This document shows positions 1 to 8,675 of a stretch of 64,000 bases of DNA, in pieces. Location: assembly GCF_900114995.1 (NCBI RefSeq), contig NZ_FOUX01000001.1, forward strand, positions 620,001 through 684,000, given 5' to 3'. The DNA is from Chitinophaga sp. YR627 (lineage in GTDB: Bacteria > Bacteroidota > Bacteroidia > Chitinophagales > Chitinophagaceae). A model generated the notes under the pieces. That model was not told where the DNA came from. It saw nothing but the letters and a program-made list of their open reading frames with translations, and made no database searches. How positions within the stretch are numbered: the stretch's first letter is position 1; the number at the start of each line of letters is the position of its first letter. The translations under genes and the position numbers were made by a program.

Positions 1-2
1 CG

Positions 3-1661
3 GACAAAGGTAGTTACGGACTGTTCAATGAGGGGTTTCGTGGTATGGGCTTCAAAAAAGGGCTGTCATATAACTTCTCTTTTCTGGCACGTAGTACGGC
101 TGGTAAGGTGAGTGGGAAGCTGGTACTGGTAGATGATAAAGGAGTGCCAATAGGGGAGGCGATGGTTACGGCAGGTGATAAGGAATGGAAAAAGTATACG
201 GCTACGGTGACCGCTGATCGTACGGTGGCCAAAGGAGGCGTACAGTTGTTGTTCTCCGGCACGGGAGCCCTTGATATAGATATGGTGTCATTATTCCCCC
301 AGGATACCTGGAAACAGCGTCCGGGAGGCCTGCGTAGTGACCTGGTACAGTTGCTGGCTGACCTGCATCCCGGATTTGTGAGGTTTCCCGGAGGCTGTAT
401 TGTAGAAGGACGGGACCTGGCAAACCGGTATCAATGGAAAAAGACGGTGGGTAAGGTAGAAGATCGTACGCTGATTGTGAATCGCTGGAATACGGAGTTT
501 GCACATCGTGCCCCGGGGGATTATTTCCAGAGCTATGGACTGGGCTTTTTTGAATATTTCCAGTTATCGGAAGATGTAGGTGCCGAACCATTACCGATCC
601 TGAACTGTGGTATGGCCTGTCAGTTTAATACCGGAGAAGTGGCAGCCGATGAGGACGTGGAAACGTATATACAGGATGCGCTGGACCTGATCGAATTTGC
701 AAACGGTAGTACGAGCACGAAATGGGGACAGCTGAGGGCAGAAATGGGGCATCCTGCGCCGTTTAACCTGAAACTGATGGGAGTGGGCAATGAGCAATGG
801 GATAGTCAGTATATAGCCCGTTATCAGCGTTTTGAGGAGGTACTGAAGACCAGACATCCTGAGATAAAACTGGTGTCCAGTGTAGGCCCTTTTTCCAGCG
901 GCGAGCGGTTTGATTATCTGTGGTCTGAACTGAAGCCTTCAAAAGCGGATCTTGTAGATGAGCATTACTATATGCCACCGGAGTGGTTTTTGAAAAATAG
1001 CGCCCGTTATGATAAATATGAGCGGAAGGGACCAAAGATCTTTGCAGGTGAATATGCGGCGCATGTGAAGGTGCCGCAGGGCAAAAAAGAGACGGATACA
1101 GCAGAAGGAAGGAATACCTGGGAGAGTGCATTGGCAGAGGCGGCATTTATGACAGGACTGGAAAGAAATGCGGATCTTGTACAAATGGCTTCCTATGCGC
1201 CTTTACTCGCCCATGTGGATGCGTGGCAGTGGCGGCCGGATCTGATCTGGTTTGACAACCTGCGTTCCGTTGGAACACCGAATTATTATGTGCAGCGTCT
1301 TTTTGCTAACAATAAAGGTACGCATACTGTATCAGTTACATCGGGCAATCAGGCGTTAACAGGACAGGAGGGTATTTATGCAAGTGCAACGATCGACAAA
1401 CAGACCCGCAAAATACTGCTGAAAGTAGTGAATACAACGGATAAAGCAGTGCCGTATACAATTGCGCTGGAAGGCGCAGTAGCGGCTCAGGGTACAGCTA
1501 CGCAGGAGGTGCTGACGGCGAAGGATAAAACTGATTTCAATACGTTGGATGCGCCATCGGTAGTAAAGCCTGTTACTATGCAGCTTAAAGCCGCAAAGAA
1601 TAAAGTGACGGTCACCACGGGGGCTAATTCTCTGAATGTAATCACGATACCTTATAAGTAA
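3..1661 (+). CDS. Alpha-L-arabinofuranosidase, GH51 family (5' end missing)
   Basis: This is a GH51 exo-enzyme that releases terminal L-arabinofuranose from arabinan or arabinoxylan. The frame is open to the left edge and upstream codons already read like family sequence (NEGFRGMG), so the true start lies outside the window. Numbered from the first in-window Met (nt 45), the acid/base Glu is in GVGNEQW (Glu250) and the nucleophile Glu is in KIFAGEYAAH (Glu336). VRFPGGC, at about residue 113, is the usual substrate-pocket segment. A jelly-roll beta-sandwich occupies about the last 150 residues. The visible N-terminal part resembles the carbohydrate-binding-like domain that precedes the barrel in Bacteroidota members. 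A rho-independent terminator lies 27 nt after the stop, so this gene ends its operon. Family assignment is firm; substrate is inferred. Confidence 0.93.
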   Translation, partial: DKGSYGLFNEGFRGMGFKKGLSYNFSFLARSTAGKVSGKLVLVDDKGVPIGEAMVTAGDKEWKKYTATVTADRTVAKGGVQLLFSGTGALDIDMVSLFPQDTWKQRPGGLRSDLVQLLADLHPGFVRFPGGCIVEGRDLANRYQWKKTVGKVEDRTLIVNRWNTEFAHRAPGDYFQSYGLGFFEYFQLSEDVGAEPLPILNCGMACQFNTGEVAADEDVETYIQDALDLIEFANGSTSTKWGQLRAEMGHPAPFNLKLMGVGNEQWDSQYIARYQRFEEVLKTRHPEIKLVSSVGPFSSGERFDYLWSELKPSKADLVDEHYYMPPEWFLKNSARYDKYERKGPKIFAGEYAAHVKVPQGKKETDTAEGRNTWESALAEAAFMTGLERNADLVQMASYAPLLAHVDAWQWRPDLIWFDNLRSVGTPNYYVQRLFANNKGTHTVSVTSGNQALTGQEGIYASATIDKQTRKILLKVVNTTDKAVPYTIALEGAVAAQGTATQEVLTAKDKTDFNTLDAPSVVKPVTMQLKAAKNKVTVTTGANSLNVITIPYK

Positions 1662-1688
1662 ACTGTTATTGGTTTTAAAACACAGAAT

Positions 1689-1719
1689 GCCCGCGCTGTA
1701 TAACAGTAGCGGGCTTTTT
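1689..1719 (+). terminator. Rho-independent terminator after the GH51 gene
   Basis: GCCCGC (1689-1694) pairs with GCGGGC (1709-1714). An inner CTGT/ACAG pair extends the stem, and five T follow (1715-1719). Confidence 0.85.
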
Positions 1720-2025
1720 GTTGTGTGTAGGCATGATAGAGAGGAAAAATTTTGTGAAAAGTGGAAGAAATATTTTTGCTTTGAAAAAAAGATGTAAATT
1801 GGTTGTACAATAGTTTGTTAGCTAACTTCATTCGTCTCAGATTTGTAGTAACGTTACTTCAATATTTCTTTCTGAGCGCTCGTTTCTCCCCTTTATAAAT
1901 TACGATGATCAATTGCCGCCTAAACGCGGGGAATGATAAATGATCTATGTATTATCATAGTGATCTTATTATTTCATAACTACTATGTCTGACAATGAGT
2001 TAAGAAGAAAAAAGTTGGTGATTTT
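1720..2025. other. Non-coding AT-rich upstream region with palindromes
   Basis: No gene is seen here. It contains a 10-bp perfect palindrome GTTAGCTAAC (1817-1826) and a 12-bp perfect palindrome AGTAACGTTACT (1847-1858). Both lie 170-210 bp before the -33 box of the toxin-antitoxin-like gene, so they could be binding sites for its HTH protein, but nothing in the sequence proves that. Confidence 0.4.
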
Positions 2026-2056
2026 TTTGAAAACACTGGCTATTGTTGTACTTTTG
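2026..2056 (+). promoter_or_regulatory. Bacteroidota-type promoter of the toxin-antitoxin-chaperone-like operon
   Basis: A TTTG -33 element (2026-2029) is followed after 19 nt by TACTTTTG (2049-2056), a full match to the Bacteroidota -7 consensus TAnnTTTG. Transcription should start near 2063. This favours the ATG at 2104 over the GTG at 2071, because the GTG would leave only about 8 nt of leader. Confidence 0.75.
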
Positions 2057-2103
2057 AACTTAACTTAAAGGTGAAGTTTTTAAACGGTAAAATAAGACCG
2101 GTA

Positions 2104-2979
2104 ATGACAATGAATAAGATTACTTATTATTCATTTCATATTGATGGAGATGACCTGTGTGAAGTAGAGAAGTTTGTGACCACATTTAATGAACCGGCAT
2201 ACGGAGAGGACTATCATAATATCATGTCTGTTATCAGGGAGATGGGCATGAACAGAGGTGCGGAAGCAAAATACTTCCGGCACGAAAAAGCTGCAGAGGC
2301 ATTACCGCCGCCCTATACATCAGGAGATGTAAGGCTTTATTGCAGCAGGATCACCAGAGACATCGTTATTCTTGGAAATGGTTGTGTAAAGATCACACAG
2401 AAGGTACAGCAAAGTAAAGATTGTCTGTTTCATTTTGAGTTAGTGAATGCTTTAAGCACCCAGATCACACAGCGTATTGTTTCCGGAGATCTCAAAATCG
2501 TTAACAAACAGTTTGAAGGTAATTACATTTTAAAATTGGAGATTGTTATGAGTAAAATTTTCGAAGATGCAATGAATGCAGTGCCTGCGTATGGGCAGGA
2601 AAGAGCTGCTATGAGCCTTGATGTTGTTGATCGTATCGAGGCGATACTGGAAATGAAAGGTATGTCGCACCGGGAGCTGGCGGCGGCATTGGGCAAGTCA
2701 GAGTCAGAGATCAGCAAATGGATGAGAGGGACACATAACTTTACGTTCGATACGATCGCAAAGATCAATCTGGCGCTCGGCGTAAAAGTTATTGAGATCC
2801 CTAAAAGCGGCCGTAAAAGGACGGTGATGGGACGCTTACATCCTGATAATGCGGTGGTGGTGCCACTGAGCAGCATCGCACCAAAGCGGGATATACAGGA
2901 GGTGAAAGTAAGTAACCCCCTGTATAAAATTCCGGAAGGGCAGATGTTGTCCCTGCCTTTTGTATTGAAGAAGTATTAA
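2104..2979 (+). CDS. Fused toxin-antitoxin-like protein: RelE/HigB-like (Gp49-type) domain plus XRE-family HTH domain
   Basis: The first ~148 residues resemble the free-standing Gp49/HigB-like toxins of Bacteroidota. They contain YYSFHIDGDDL, a RGAEAKYFRHE segment, and the beta-strand RLYCSRITRDIVILGNG, which is the core of that RelE-like fold. They end in GNYILKLE, where such toxins usually end. The frame continues through Ile-Val into MSKIFEDAM, which looks like a natural antitoxin N-terminus. An XRE helix-turn-helix follows (SHRELAAALGKSESEISKW, about residues 187-205), then a ~55-residue basic and hydrophobic tail. Separate toxin and antitoxin genes are the norm, so the fusion is unusual. 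GTG 2071 is an alternative start; I chose ATG 2104 because of the promoter position. A SecB-like gene follows 13 nt downstream. The HTH is certain. The toxin reading rests on remembered family sequences. Confidence 0.72.
   Translation: MTMNKITYYSFHIDGDDLCEVEKFVTTFNEPAYGEDYHNIMSVIREMGMNRGAEAKYFRHEKAAEALPPPYTSGDVRLYCSRITRDIVILGNGCVKITQKVQQSKDCLFHFELVNALSTQITQRIVSGDLKIVNKQFEGNYILKLEIVMSKIFEDAMNAVPAYGQERAAMSLDVVDRIEAILEMKGMSHRELAAALGKSESEISKWMRGTHNFTFDTIAKINLALGVKVIEIPKSGRKRTVMGRLHPDNAVVVPLSSIAPKRDIQEVKVSNPLYKIPEGQMLSLPFVLKKY
2538..2550 (+). promoter_or_regulatory. Internal Shine-Dalgarno and ATG that could give a free antitoxin
   Basis: GGAG (2538-2541) lies 6 nt before ATG 2548, exactly at the toxin-antitoxin domain boundary. 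Translation from here would give a 143-residue XRE protein without the toxin domain. Clear Shine-Dalgarno sites are uncommon in Bacteroidota, which makes this one notable. Confidence 0.45.
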
Positions 2980-2992
2980 TATCTGTAAACTT

Positions 2993-3430
2993 ATGTCTGT
3001 ATTCAGCACTACACTGGAATCCCTTTCGATCATTACCTACAAAGCATATAATCCTGTTGAGGAGAAGGAACATTATAGCGGTGAACTGAGAGTTGCTGCT
3101 GTGATAAGGTACCAGGCGGCTGTTAAGAAAATAGCTGTGGTAATAAAGGCGGAAGGTTATATCAGAACCGGAAAAGGTACGCAGATGCTCCCGGTGGGTT
3201 ATATTGAAACCCAGACGGTGTTTTTGGTGGAAGCAGGACCGGGGAAGACAAAGACGGCTGAGAAGCCAGCAGTAATTACACCGGAACTGGAGAATTACCT
3301 GATTGGTATTGCCTATAATAATACACGGGGATTGTTATATGAAAGGGGAAGGAATGATCTGATGGGGGCGATTGTTCTGCCGCTTGTCGCACCGGAAAAG
3401 ATCTTACGGGAAGTAGTGCAGGATGCATGA
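2993..3430 (+). CDS. SecB-like protein, probable chaperone of the adjacent toxin-antitoxin-like protein
   Basis: This 145-residue protein has no signal peptide. The first two-thirds form alternating beta-strands (ELRVAAVIRY, KKIAVVIKAEGYIR, YIETQTVFLVE). A helical C-terminal part follows: ELENYLIGIAYNNTRGLLYE, then a ILPLVAP-like segment and KILREVV. This order of antiparallel sheet, helix, Asn/Arg-rich turn, Pro-containing loop and final helix matches the SecB fold, where the same part reads like YCPNILFPYARE. The gene is 13 nt downstream of the HTH fusion and shares its promoter, as in toxin-antitoxin-chaperone (TAC) operons such as M. tuberculosis Rv1955-1957. A role in folding the antitoxin through its C-terminal tail is inferred. 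The SecB resemblance is a remote fold-level match made by eye. Confidence 0.6.
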   Translation: MSVFSTTLESLSIITYKAYNPVEEKEHYSGELRVAAVIRYQAAVKKIAVVIKAEGYIRTGKGTQMLPVGYIETQTVFLVEAGPGKTKTAEKPAVITPELENYLIGIAYNNTRGLLYERGRNDLMGAIVLPLVAPEKILREVVQDA

Positions 3431-3762
3431 TATAGGTTAGCTGATGCCGGTGTATTGAACATTGTACGCGCAGTATTTATAGAACGCTGTTATTCGTTGT
3501 TTTTATCTGGTATAGATAGCGGTGCAGACGACCGACGCTTGTTCTCCTCAATATGTAGGTCTCTTTCGGGGACGTTTACACAATATACAGCTTCGTTGTT
3601 TGTTAGTCTGTCTTCAACTATTTCCGGTATTCTGCTGTTATATGCCTTGTATAGGGTATAACCGGACACTCATGGATTTTAAGCCATCTTTAAGCCGCTT
3701 ATGCCCGCTGTGGCACGCTTTTTAGGCCTTATCTGAGACCGGACTACCGGAAATGCAAGTAT
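3431..3762. other. Intergenic region with no recognisable gene
   Basis: 332 bp between the SecB-like gene and the efflux operon. Short open frames of 67-68 codons occur, but their translations have no family character and biased, unlikely composition. No clear -7 box or terminator was found. Confidence 0.4.
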
Positions 3763-5112
3763 ATGTTCAGCAATTATATACATCGGTTCCTCTTTTGGAT
3801 ATTGATTTTCAGAATAGTTCCTACATATGCACAGGACACCACCGCTTCACAGGTGAAATTACCTGAGAAATGGGACTTGCAGGCTTGTCTGGACTACGCA
3901 AAGATCAATAATATTACATTAAACAGTTACCGGCTGAACCGCCTTAGCAGTCAGCAGGACCTGGAGCTGTCTAAAGCCGCTGTGCTACCCAATCTTTCTG
4001 CCAGTGCATCCCCTTCGTTGATACAGAGTAAGACGATCGATCCGGTTACCGGTGACCTGAAATCGGGTGTGCGGTTTTCAGGTAGTAGTTCGCTGAATTC
4101 ATCAGTGATATTGTATAATGGAGGATATCTGAAGACGGATATCCAGCAGAAAGACCTGCTGGTAAAGATTGCAGGGCTGGATGTGGCAACTGTTGAAAAT
4201 GATATTACCCTGCAGATCACACAGGCTTATCTCAATATTCTGCTGGCTAAAGAGAATATCGTGTATGTCAGGGACGTGGTGGCTACCTCCAGCGCACAGG
4301 TACAGCAACAGCAACAGTTTTATGATGTAGGAGCAGTCGCACTGAAAGATCTTGTTCAGTTACAGGCGCAGCTGGCCAATGATAAATATACACTTGTCAC
4401 AGCTGAAAATACACACCGGCAAAATTTGCTGGTGCTGAAACAACTGTTACAGTTACCGACGGTTACGCCTTTTGAGATCGTGGAACCGGATACATTGATG
4501 GGGAATGCCTTGCTGACGCCATTACTTGACGCCCAGCAGACAGCACTGGATACACGACCTGAAGTGAAAAGCAGCGAACTGGGTGTGCAGGTGGCTACAT
4601 TAGATGTCAGGAAGGCGCGGGCAGGATACCTGCCGGCATTGACTGCAGGAGCCGGATTAGGGACCAGTTATGCGCATAATGACAACTACTCTTTTCTACG
4701 ACAGCTGGATAACAACTTTTATCAGCAGGTAGGACTGACCTTGTCGGTACCTATTTTCAGCCGCCGTGCAAACAGGGTGAATGAGGAAAAAGCAAAAATA
4801 GGCGTGGGACAGGCCGAACTGACGTTACAGAATACACGTACCAATCTGTCACAGGAAGTGGAACGTGCATACATCAATGTGCAGAATGCACAGGGACAGT
4901 ATGATGCAGCCGTTGAACAGTTGCGCTATACGCAGGAGGCATACCGGATTGCCAATGAACAGCTGAAAATAGGTGCAGCGAATACCGTGGAAGTGCTGCA
5001 ACAGAAAAATCTCTATGTCCAGTCCATGCAATCATACATTCAGGCCAAATACGCAGCAGCGCTGTATATCAGGATATATGATTTCTACAGGGGCGTGCCA
5101 GTCCATTTATAG
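3763..5112 (+). CDS. TolC-family outer-membrane efflux protein
   Basis: This is the outer-membrane channel of a tripartite exporter. It has 449 residues, the usual TolC/OprM length, and a signal peptide ending near PTYAQ (about residues 1-24). Two outer-membrane efflux repeats (about 45-225 and 250-440) show long helical stretches such as VENDITLQITQAYLNILLAKE and the second-repeat counterpart NLSQEVERAYINVQNAQGQY. The family hallmark 'R.EEYRIANEQLKIGAANTVEVL' is clear near residue 395-415. The gene starts a four-gene run with an MFP, an ATPase and a permease, with gaps of 16, -4 and 2 nt, so the four products likely form one MacAB-TolC-like machine. The substrate cannot be read from sequence. 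Confidence 0.92.
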   Translation: MFSNYIHRFLFWILIFRIVPTYAQDTTASQVKLPEKWDLQACLDYAKINNITLNSYRLNRLSSQQDLELSKAAVLPNLSASASPSLIQSKTIDPVTGDLKSGVRFSGSSSLNSSVILYNGGYLKTDIQQKDLLVKIAGLDVATVENDITLQITQAYLNILLAKENIVYVRDVVATSSAQVQQQQQFYDVGAVALKDLVQLQAQLANDKYTLVTAENTHRQNLLVLKQLLQLPTVTPFEIVEPDTLMGNALLTPLLDAQQTALDTRPEVKSSELGVQVATLDVRKARAGYLPALTAGAGLGTSYAHNDNYSFLRQLDNNFYQQVGLTLSVPIFSRRANRVNEEKAKIGVGQAELTLQNTRTNLSQEVERAYINVQNAQGQYDAAVEQLRYTQEAYRIANEQLKIGAANTVEVLQQKNLYVQSMQSYIQAKYAAALYIRIYDFYRGVPVHL

Positions 5113-5128
5113 TATAAAATAATAAGGA

Positions 5129-6388
5129 ATGAAGAGAAAGATCGTCATTACAATAATAGTACTGTTGGCCGCACTTGCCATCTGGTACTTCTTTTTCCGC
5201 AAAAAAGAAAGTCAGGTGGTGATCAGTACACAAAAACCAGGATATGGTCATATATCCACCAGCGTGACTGCCACGGGGACCGTACAACCTGTGGATACGG
5301 TTGCTGTGGGTACACAGGTCTCCGGTATTCTTAAATATATCTACACGGATTTTAATCAGCCGGTAAAAAAAGGACAGTTGCTGGCAGAACTGGATAAGGT
5401 ATTGCTTCAGGCAGAGGTAGACCGGAATAAAGGCACGCTGGCGAATGCACAAAGTCAGCTGATATACCAGCAGGCACAATATAAAAGGCAGGATCAGTTA
5501 TATAAGGTAGGCGCCATCAGCAGGGCAGATTATGACAACGCAACCTATCTGAATAAGGCGGCCCAGGCCAGTGTGGAAAGTGCTGCGGCCTCTTTGCGGA
5601 CAGCAGAAAGGAACCTGTTTTTTACAGAGATCTATTCTCCTATAGATGGCGTGGTGCTGAACAGAAGTGTGAGTGTTGGTCAGACGGTGGCCGCGAGCTT
5701 TAATACACCTACCTTATTCGTGCTGGCAAAAGATATTACCAAAATGCAGGTGCAGGCCAGTGTGGATGAAGCAGATATTGGCAACGTGCGGGATAGCCAG
5801 CGGGTGTCTTTTACGGTAGATGCCTATCTGGATGAAGAATTTGCCGGAAAGGTGCAGGAGATCCGTTTACGTCCGTCAGTGTCGGCGAACGTAGTGACCT
5901 ATACCACCATGATCAGCGCCTCTAATGAAAGTATGAAACTGAAGCCGGGTATGACGGCGACAGTGACGATCTATACGTCTGAGAAAGATAATGTAATGCT
6001 GATTCCTTCAAAGGCATTGATGTTTAAGCCGGATTCTGCTTTGTCAGGGCAGTTTAAAGTGATCGCTGTAGCACCGGCAGCAACAGAGCGCAGGAAAAGC
6101 GCAACACCGGTAACAGGGGGGAACAGAGATACGATCAGAAGGAATATGCCTGGGTCGGAGAAGAAACTGGGAGAGGCAGCTAACTATGTATGGGTGCGGC
6201 AGGGAGATACCCTGTTGCAAAAGAAGGTAGTAATAGGATTGAATGATAATACCCATGCGGAGGTGATTGCTGGTTTATCGCCCGACGAAGACGTGATTAC
6301 CGGTATGCAGGAATTGAGCGGTAAAAAAGGCACGGCTGGAAGCGGGGGACAAGCCAGTCCTTTCATGCCTCAAAGAAGAAGACGATGA
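5129..6388 (+). CDS. Efflux RND/ABC periplasmic adaptor subunit (HlyD/MacA family)
   Basis: This membrane-fusion protein bridges the inner-membrane transporter and the TolC-like channel. It has 419 residues with one N-terminal membrane anchor (about residues 5-22, IVITIIVLLAALAIWYFFF). A barrel-sandwich (lipoyl-like) half then carries TGTVQPVDTVAVGTQVSG. A helical hairpin covers about residues 90-155. The second lipoyl half contains IYSPIDGVVLNRSVSVGQTV, and beta-barrel and membrane-proximal domains follow. A Ser/Thr/Arg-rich insert (about residues 315-345) and a basic tail are poorly conserved. The stop overlaps the ATPase start by 4 nt (ATGA), which implies translational coupling. Confidence 0.93.
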   Translation: MKRKIVITIIVLLAALAIWYFFFRKKESQVVISTQKPGYGHISTSVTATGTVQPVDTVAVGTQVSGILKYIYTDFNQPVKKGQLLAELDKVLLQAEVDRNKGTLANAQSQLIYQQAQYKRQDQLYKVGAISRADYDNATYLNKAAQASVESAAASLRTAERNLFFTEIYSPIDGVVLNRSVSVGQTVAASFNTPTLFVLAKDITKMQVQASVDEADIGNVRDSQRVSFTVDAYLDEEFAGKVQEIRLRPSVSANVVTYTTMISASNESMKLKPGMTATVTIYTSEKDNVMLIPSKALMFKPDSALSGQFKVIAVAPAATERRKSATPVTGGNRDTIRRNMPGSEKKLGEAANYVWVRQGDTLLQKKVVIGLNDNTHAEVIAGLSPDEDVITGMQELSGKKGTAGSGGQASPFMPQRRRR

Positions 6389-7134
6389 GTAAAAAGATAC
6401 TGGAAATACAAAATATCAAACGGGAGTTCCGGATGGGCACGGAGGTGGTTCGTGCGCTTAAAGGCGTATCTTTTGATGTTTTCGCCGGGGAGTTTGTAAC
6501 CATCATGGGGAGTAGCGGATCTGGTAAGACCACGCTGCTGAATATACTGGGCTGCCTGGATAAACCGACTGACGGAAATTATCTGCTGGACGGTGTGAAT
6601 ATTGGCCAGCTGTCCAGGAATGATCTGGCTACATTGCGGAACAGGAAGATCGGGTTTGTATTTCAGGCATATAACCTGCTCCCCCGTACTTCGGCACTGG
6701 AGAATGTAGAACTGCCATTGCTGTACAACATGGAGATCACACATGAACAACGCCGGCAGAAGGCGATTCATTCCCTGGAAGCTGTAAAGCTGGGAGAACG
6801 TCTGGGACATACACCCAATCAGTTATCAGGTGGTCAGCAACAACGTGTGGCCATTGCCCGTGCACTGGTAAATGAACCCGTGATGATCCTGGCGGATGAG
6901 GCAACGGGTAACCTCGATACACGTACTTCCTATGAAATCATGGCTTTGATGCAGGAGCTTAACAGGGAACAGGGGAAAACGATCGTATTCGTAACGCATG
7001 AACCGGATATCGCTGCTTTCAGCAGCCGTACAGTAATGTTACGCGACGGCAAAGTGGTAAAAGATACTGTCAACGAAAATATACGCTCGGCAAAAGACGC
7101 GCTGGCGTCATTACCACCAGCGGATGATTATTGA
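6385..7134 (+). CDS. ABC transporter ATP-binding protein (MacB/LolD type)
   Basis: This 249-residue ATPase powers the exporter. Walker A is GSSGSGKTT (about residues 43-51) and the Q-loop is in VFQAYNLLPR. The ABC signature is LSGGQQQRVAIARAL, Walker B is MILADEATGNLD, and the H-loop is FVTHE. In E. coli MacB the ATPase and permease form one polypeptide. Here they are separate genes, as is common in Bacteroidota. The gene overlaps the adaptor gene by 4 nt. Confidence 0.95.
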   Translation: MSKKILEIQNIKREFRMGTEVVRALKGVSFDVFAGEFVTIMGSSGSGKTTLLNILGCLDKPTDGNYLLDGVNIGQLSRNDLATLRNRKIGFVFQAYNLLPRTSALENVELPLLYNMEITHEQRRQKAIHSLEAVKLGERLGHTPNQLSGGQQQRVAIARALVNEPVMILADEATGNLDTRTSYEIMALMQELNREQGKTIVFVTHEPDIAAFSSRTVMLRDGKVVKDTVNENIRSAKDALASLPPADDY

Positions 7135-7136
7135 TT

Positions 7137-8357
7137 ATGAATATTCTTAACCTGATACGGATTGCTTTAAAGGCGCTGCAGCGGAATAAGCTGAGGGCAT
7201 TTCTGACCATGCTCGGTATTATTATCGGTGTGGCGGCGGTGATCGCAATGGTAGCTATCGGACAAGGCTCAAAGGAAAGTATACAATCGCAATTATCCAG
7301 TATGGGGTCAAATATGATCACCATACTGCCGGCAAGTAATGTGACAGGGGGCGCCAGACTGGAAGGGGCGAGTGTGCAGACACTGACCATAGAAGATGTA
7401 AAGGCGATTCAGAAACAGGCACTTAATATCAGTGCGATTTCACCTGCTGCCAATTCCAGCGGACAATCCATCAACGGCGCCTTTAACTGGCCCACCAGTA
7501 TACAGGGCGTTGCGCCGGGATATCTGGATATCAGGAAATGGAGTCTGCAGGATGGGGTGCCATTTACAGATGAAGATGTGAGGGCGTCCGCGAAGGTTTG
7601 TCTGCTGGGGCAGACTGTTGTCAGTAACCTCTTTCCTAATGGAGACAATCCTGTAGGGAAAATTATCCGTTTCAATAATATTCCCTTCCAGGTGATTGGT
7701 ATATTGGCTGCCAAAGGACAGAGTTCTTTCGGTCAGGACCAGGATGATGTGATATTAGCGCCTTATACTACAGTGCAGAAACGTATCCTGGCTACTATCT
7801 ATTTCAGGACACTATATGTCTCCGCAGTAAGTGAGGCCGCGACAGATGCTGCGACAAAAGAAATTGAGACCATCCTGCGAAAATCTCACCGTCTGAGGGA
7901 TGCGGATGAAAACGACTTTCAGGTGAGGACCATGGCAGAACTGATCAATACACTGAGTTCTACCAGTAATCTGCTGACAATTCTGCTGACTGCTATCGCC
8001 GGTATATCCCTGGTGATTGGCGGGATCGGTATCATGAACATTATGTATGTGTCGGTAACAGAACGTACCCGGGAAATCGGTTTGCGCATGTCTATTGGCG
8101 CACGAGGGATAGATATACTGATGCAGTTCCTGATAGAAGCGATCATGATCAGTATTACCGGTGGGCTGATCGGCGTTGTACTGGGTATTACTTCTGCGTG
8201 GTTGATCACCTATTTCTTGCATTGGCCAACGTTGGTGTCTGAATCTTCGATTATATTATCTTTTATGGTATGTGCGCTGACAGGTGTCTTTTTTGGATAT
8301 TATCCTGCGCAGAAAGCCTCCCGGCTGGATCCGATAGAGGCGTTACGATATGAATAG
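7137..8357 (+). CDS. ABC transporter permease (MacB/FtsX type)
   Basis: This 406-residue inner-membrane permease has one N-terminal membrane helix (about residues 20-42, LTMLGIIIGVAAVIAMVAIGQG), then the periplasmic MacB_PCD domain (about 45-245) and three C-terminal helices of the FtsX domain. The family coupling motif ERTREIGLRMSIGAR sits after the second helix, and the end PAQKASRLDPIEALRYE is classic for MacB. I chose ATG 7137, 2 nt after the ATPase stop. A TTG at 7131 is in frame but would overlap that stop. Confidence 0.94.
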   Translation: MNILNLIRIALKALQRNKLRAFLTMLGIIIGVAAVIAMVAIGQGSKESIQSQLSSMGSNMITILPASNVTGGARLEGASVQTLTIEDVKAIQKQALNISAISPAANSSGQSINGAFNWPTSIQGVAPGYLDIRKWSLQDGVPFTDEDVRASAKVCLLGQTVVSNLFPNGDNPVGKIIRFNNIPFQVIGILAAKGQSSFGQDQDDVILAPYTTVQKRILATIYFRTLYVSAVSEAATDAATKEIETILRKSHRLRDADENDFQVRTMAELINTLSSTSNLLTILLTAIAGISLVIGGIGIMNIMYVSVTERTREIGLRMSIGARGIDILMQFLIEAIMISITGGLIGVVLGITSAWLITYFLHWPTLVSESSIILSFMVCALTGVFFGYYPAQKASRLDPIEALRYE

Positions 8358-8675
8358 ATCGTATTTGTTATTGTAGCCTGTTCGTCAGGTAGACATACGT
8401 TGGCAATACCTGGTCAGGCATGCCTGTAACTCAGTTTAGCTGACTATTTACGGCTACCATAGCGCTGGATTTGTCCTTGCATTGCAGGCCACAGTTGATG
8501 GAGTTAATGCCAGGTGGTTTGCAGAATGGAGAGCTGACATTTTGAGCTATTGCAGATAGGGCGCACTTAAGCCTTATCTATCGCTATTATAGCTAAGAAT
8601 TCGATTCTTCATCGCTGGCAGATGTCTGATATAAACTATACGCAAAGGTTAACCTGTAGCGAACCTTGTTAACTA
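8358..8675. other. Convergent intergenic region without a gene
   Basis: 318 bp between convergent genes. A 12-bp perfect palindrome CAGGCATGCCTG occurs at 8415-8426. No convincing hairpin with a T-run was found, although a terminator is expected here. Confidence 0.4.

Noticed and set aside
202..591. 129-codon minus-strand frame inside the GH51 gene
   Set aside because: It lies wholly opposite the GH51 catalytic domain and shows no protein-like pattern.
2071..2103. GTG start at 2071 for the HTH fusion
   Set aside because: The predicted transcript start is near 2063, which leaves almost no leader, and the family-like sequence begins at NKITYYSF after ATG 2104 or 2110.
3455..3725. Two overlapping 67-68-codon open frames before the TolC-like gene
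   Set aside because: Low-quality composition, no promoter, no recognisable family.
7131..7136. TTG start for the MacB-like permease
   Set aside because: It overlaps the ATPase stop. ATG 7137 gives a normal N-terminus.
8358..8675. Terminator between the permease and HD hydrolase genes
   Set aside because: Only a palindrome without T-run was found, so no terminator could be supported.
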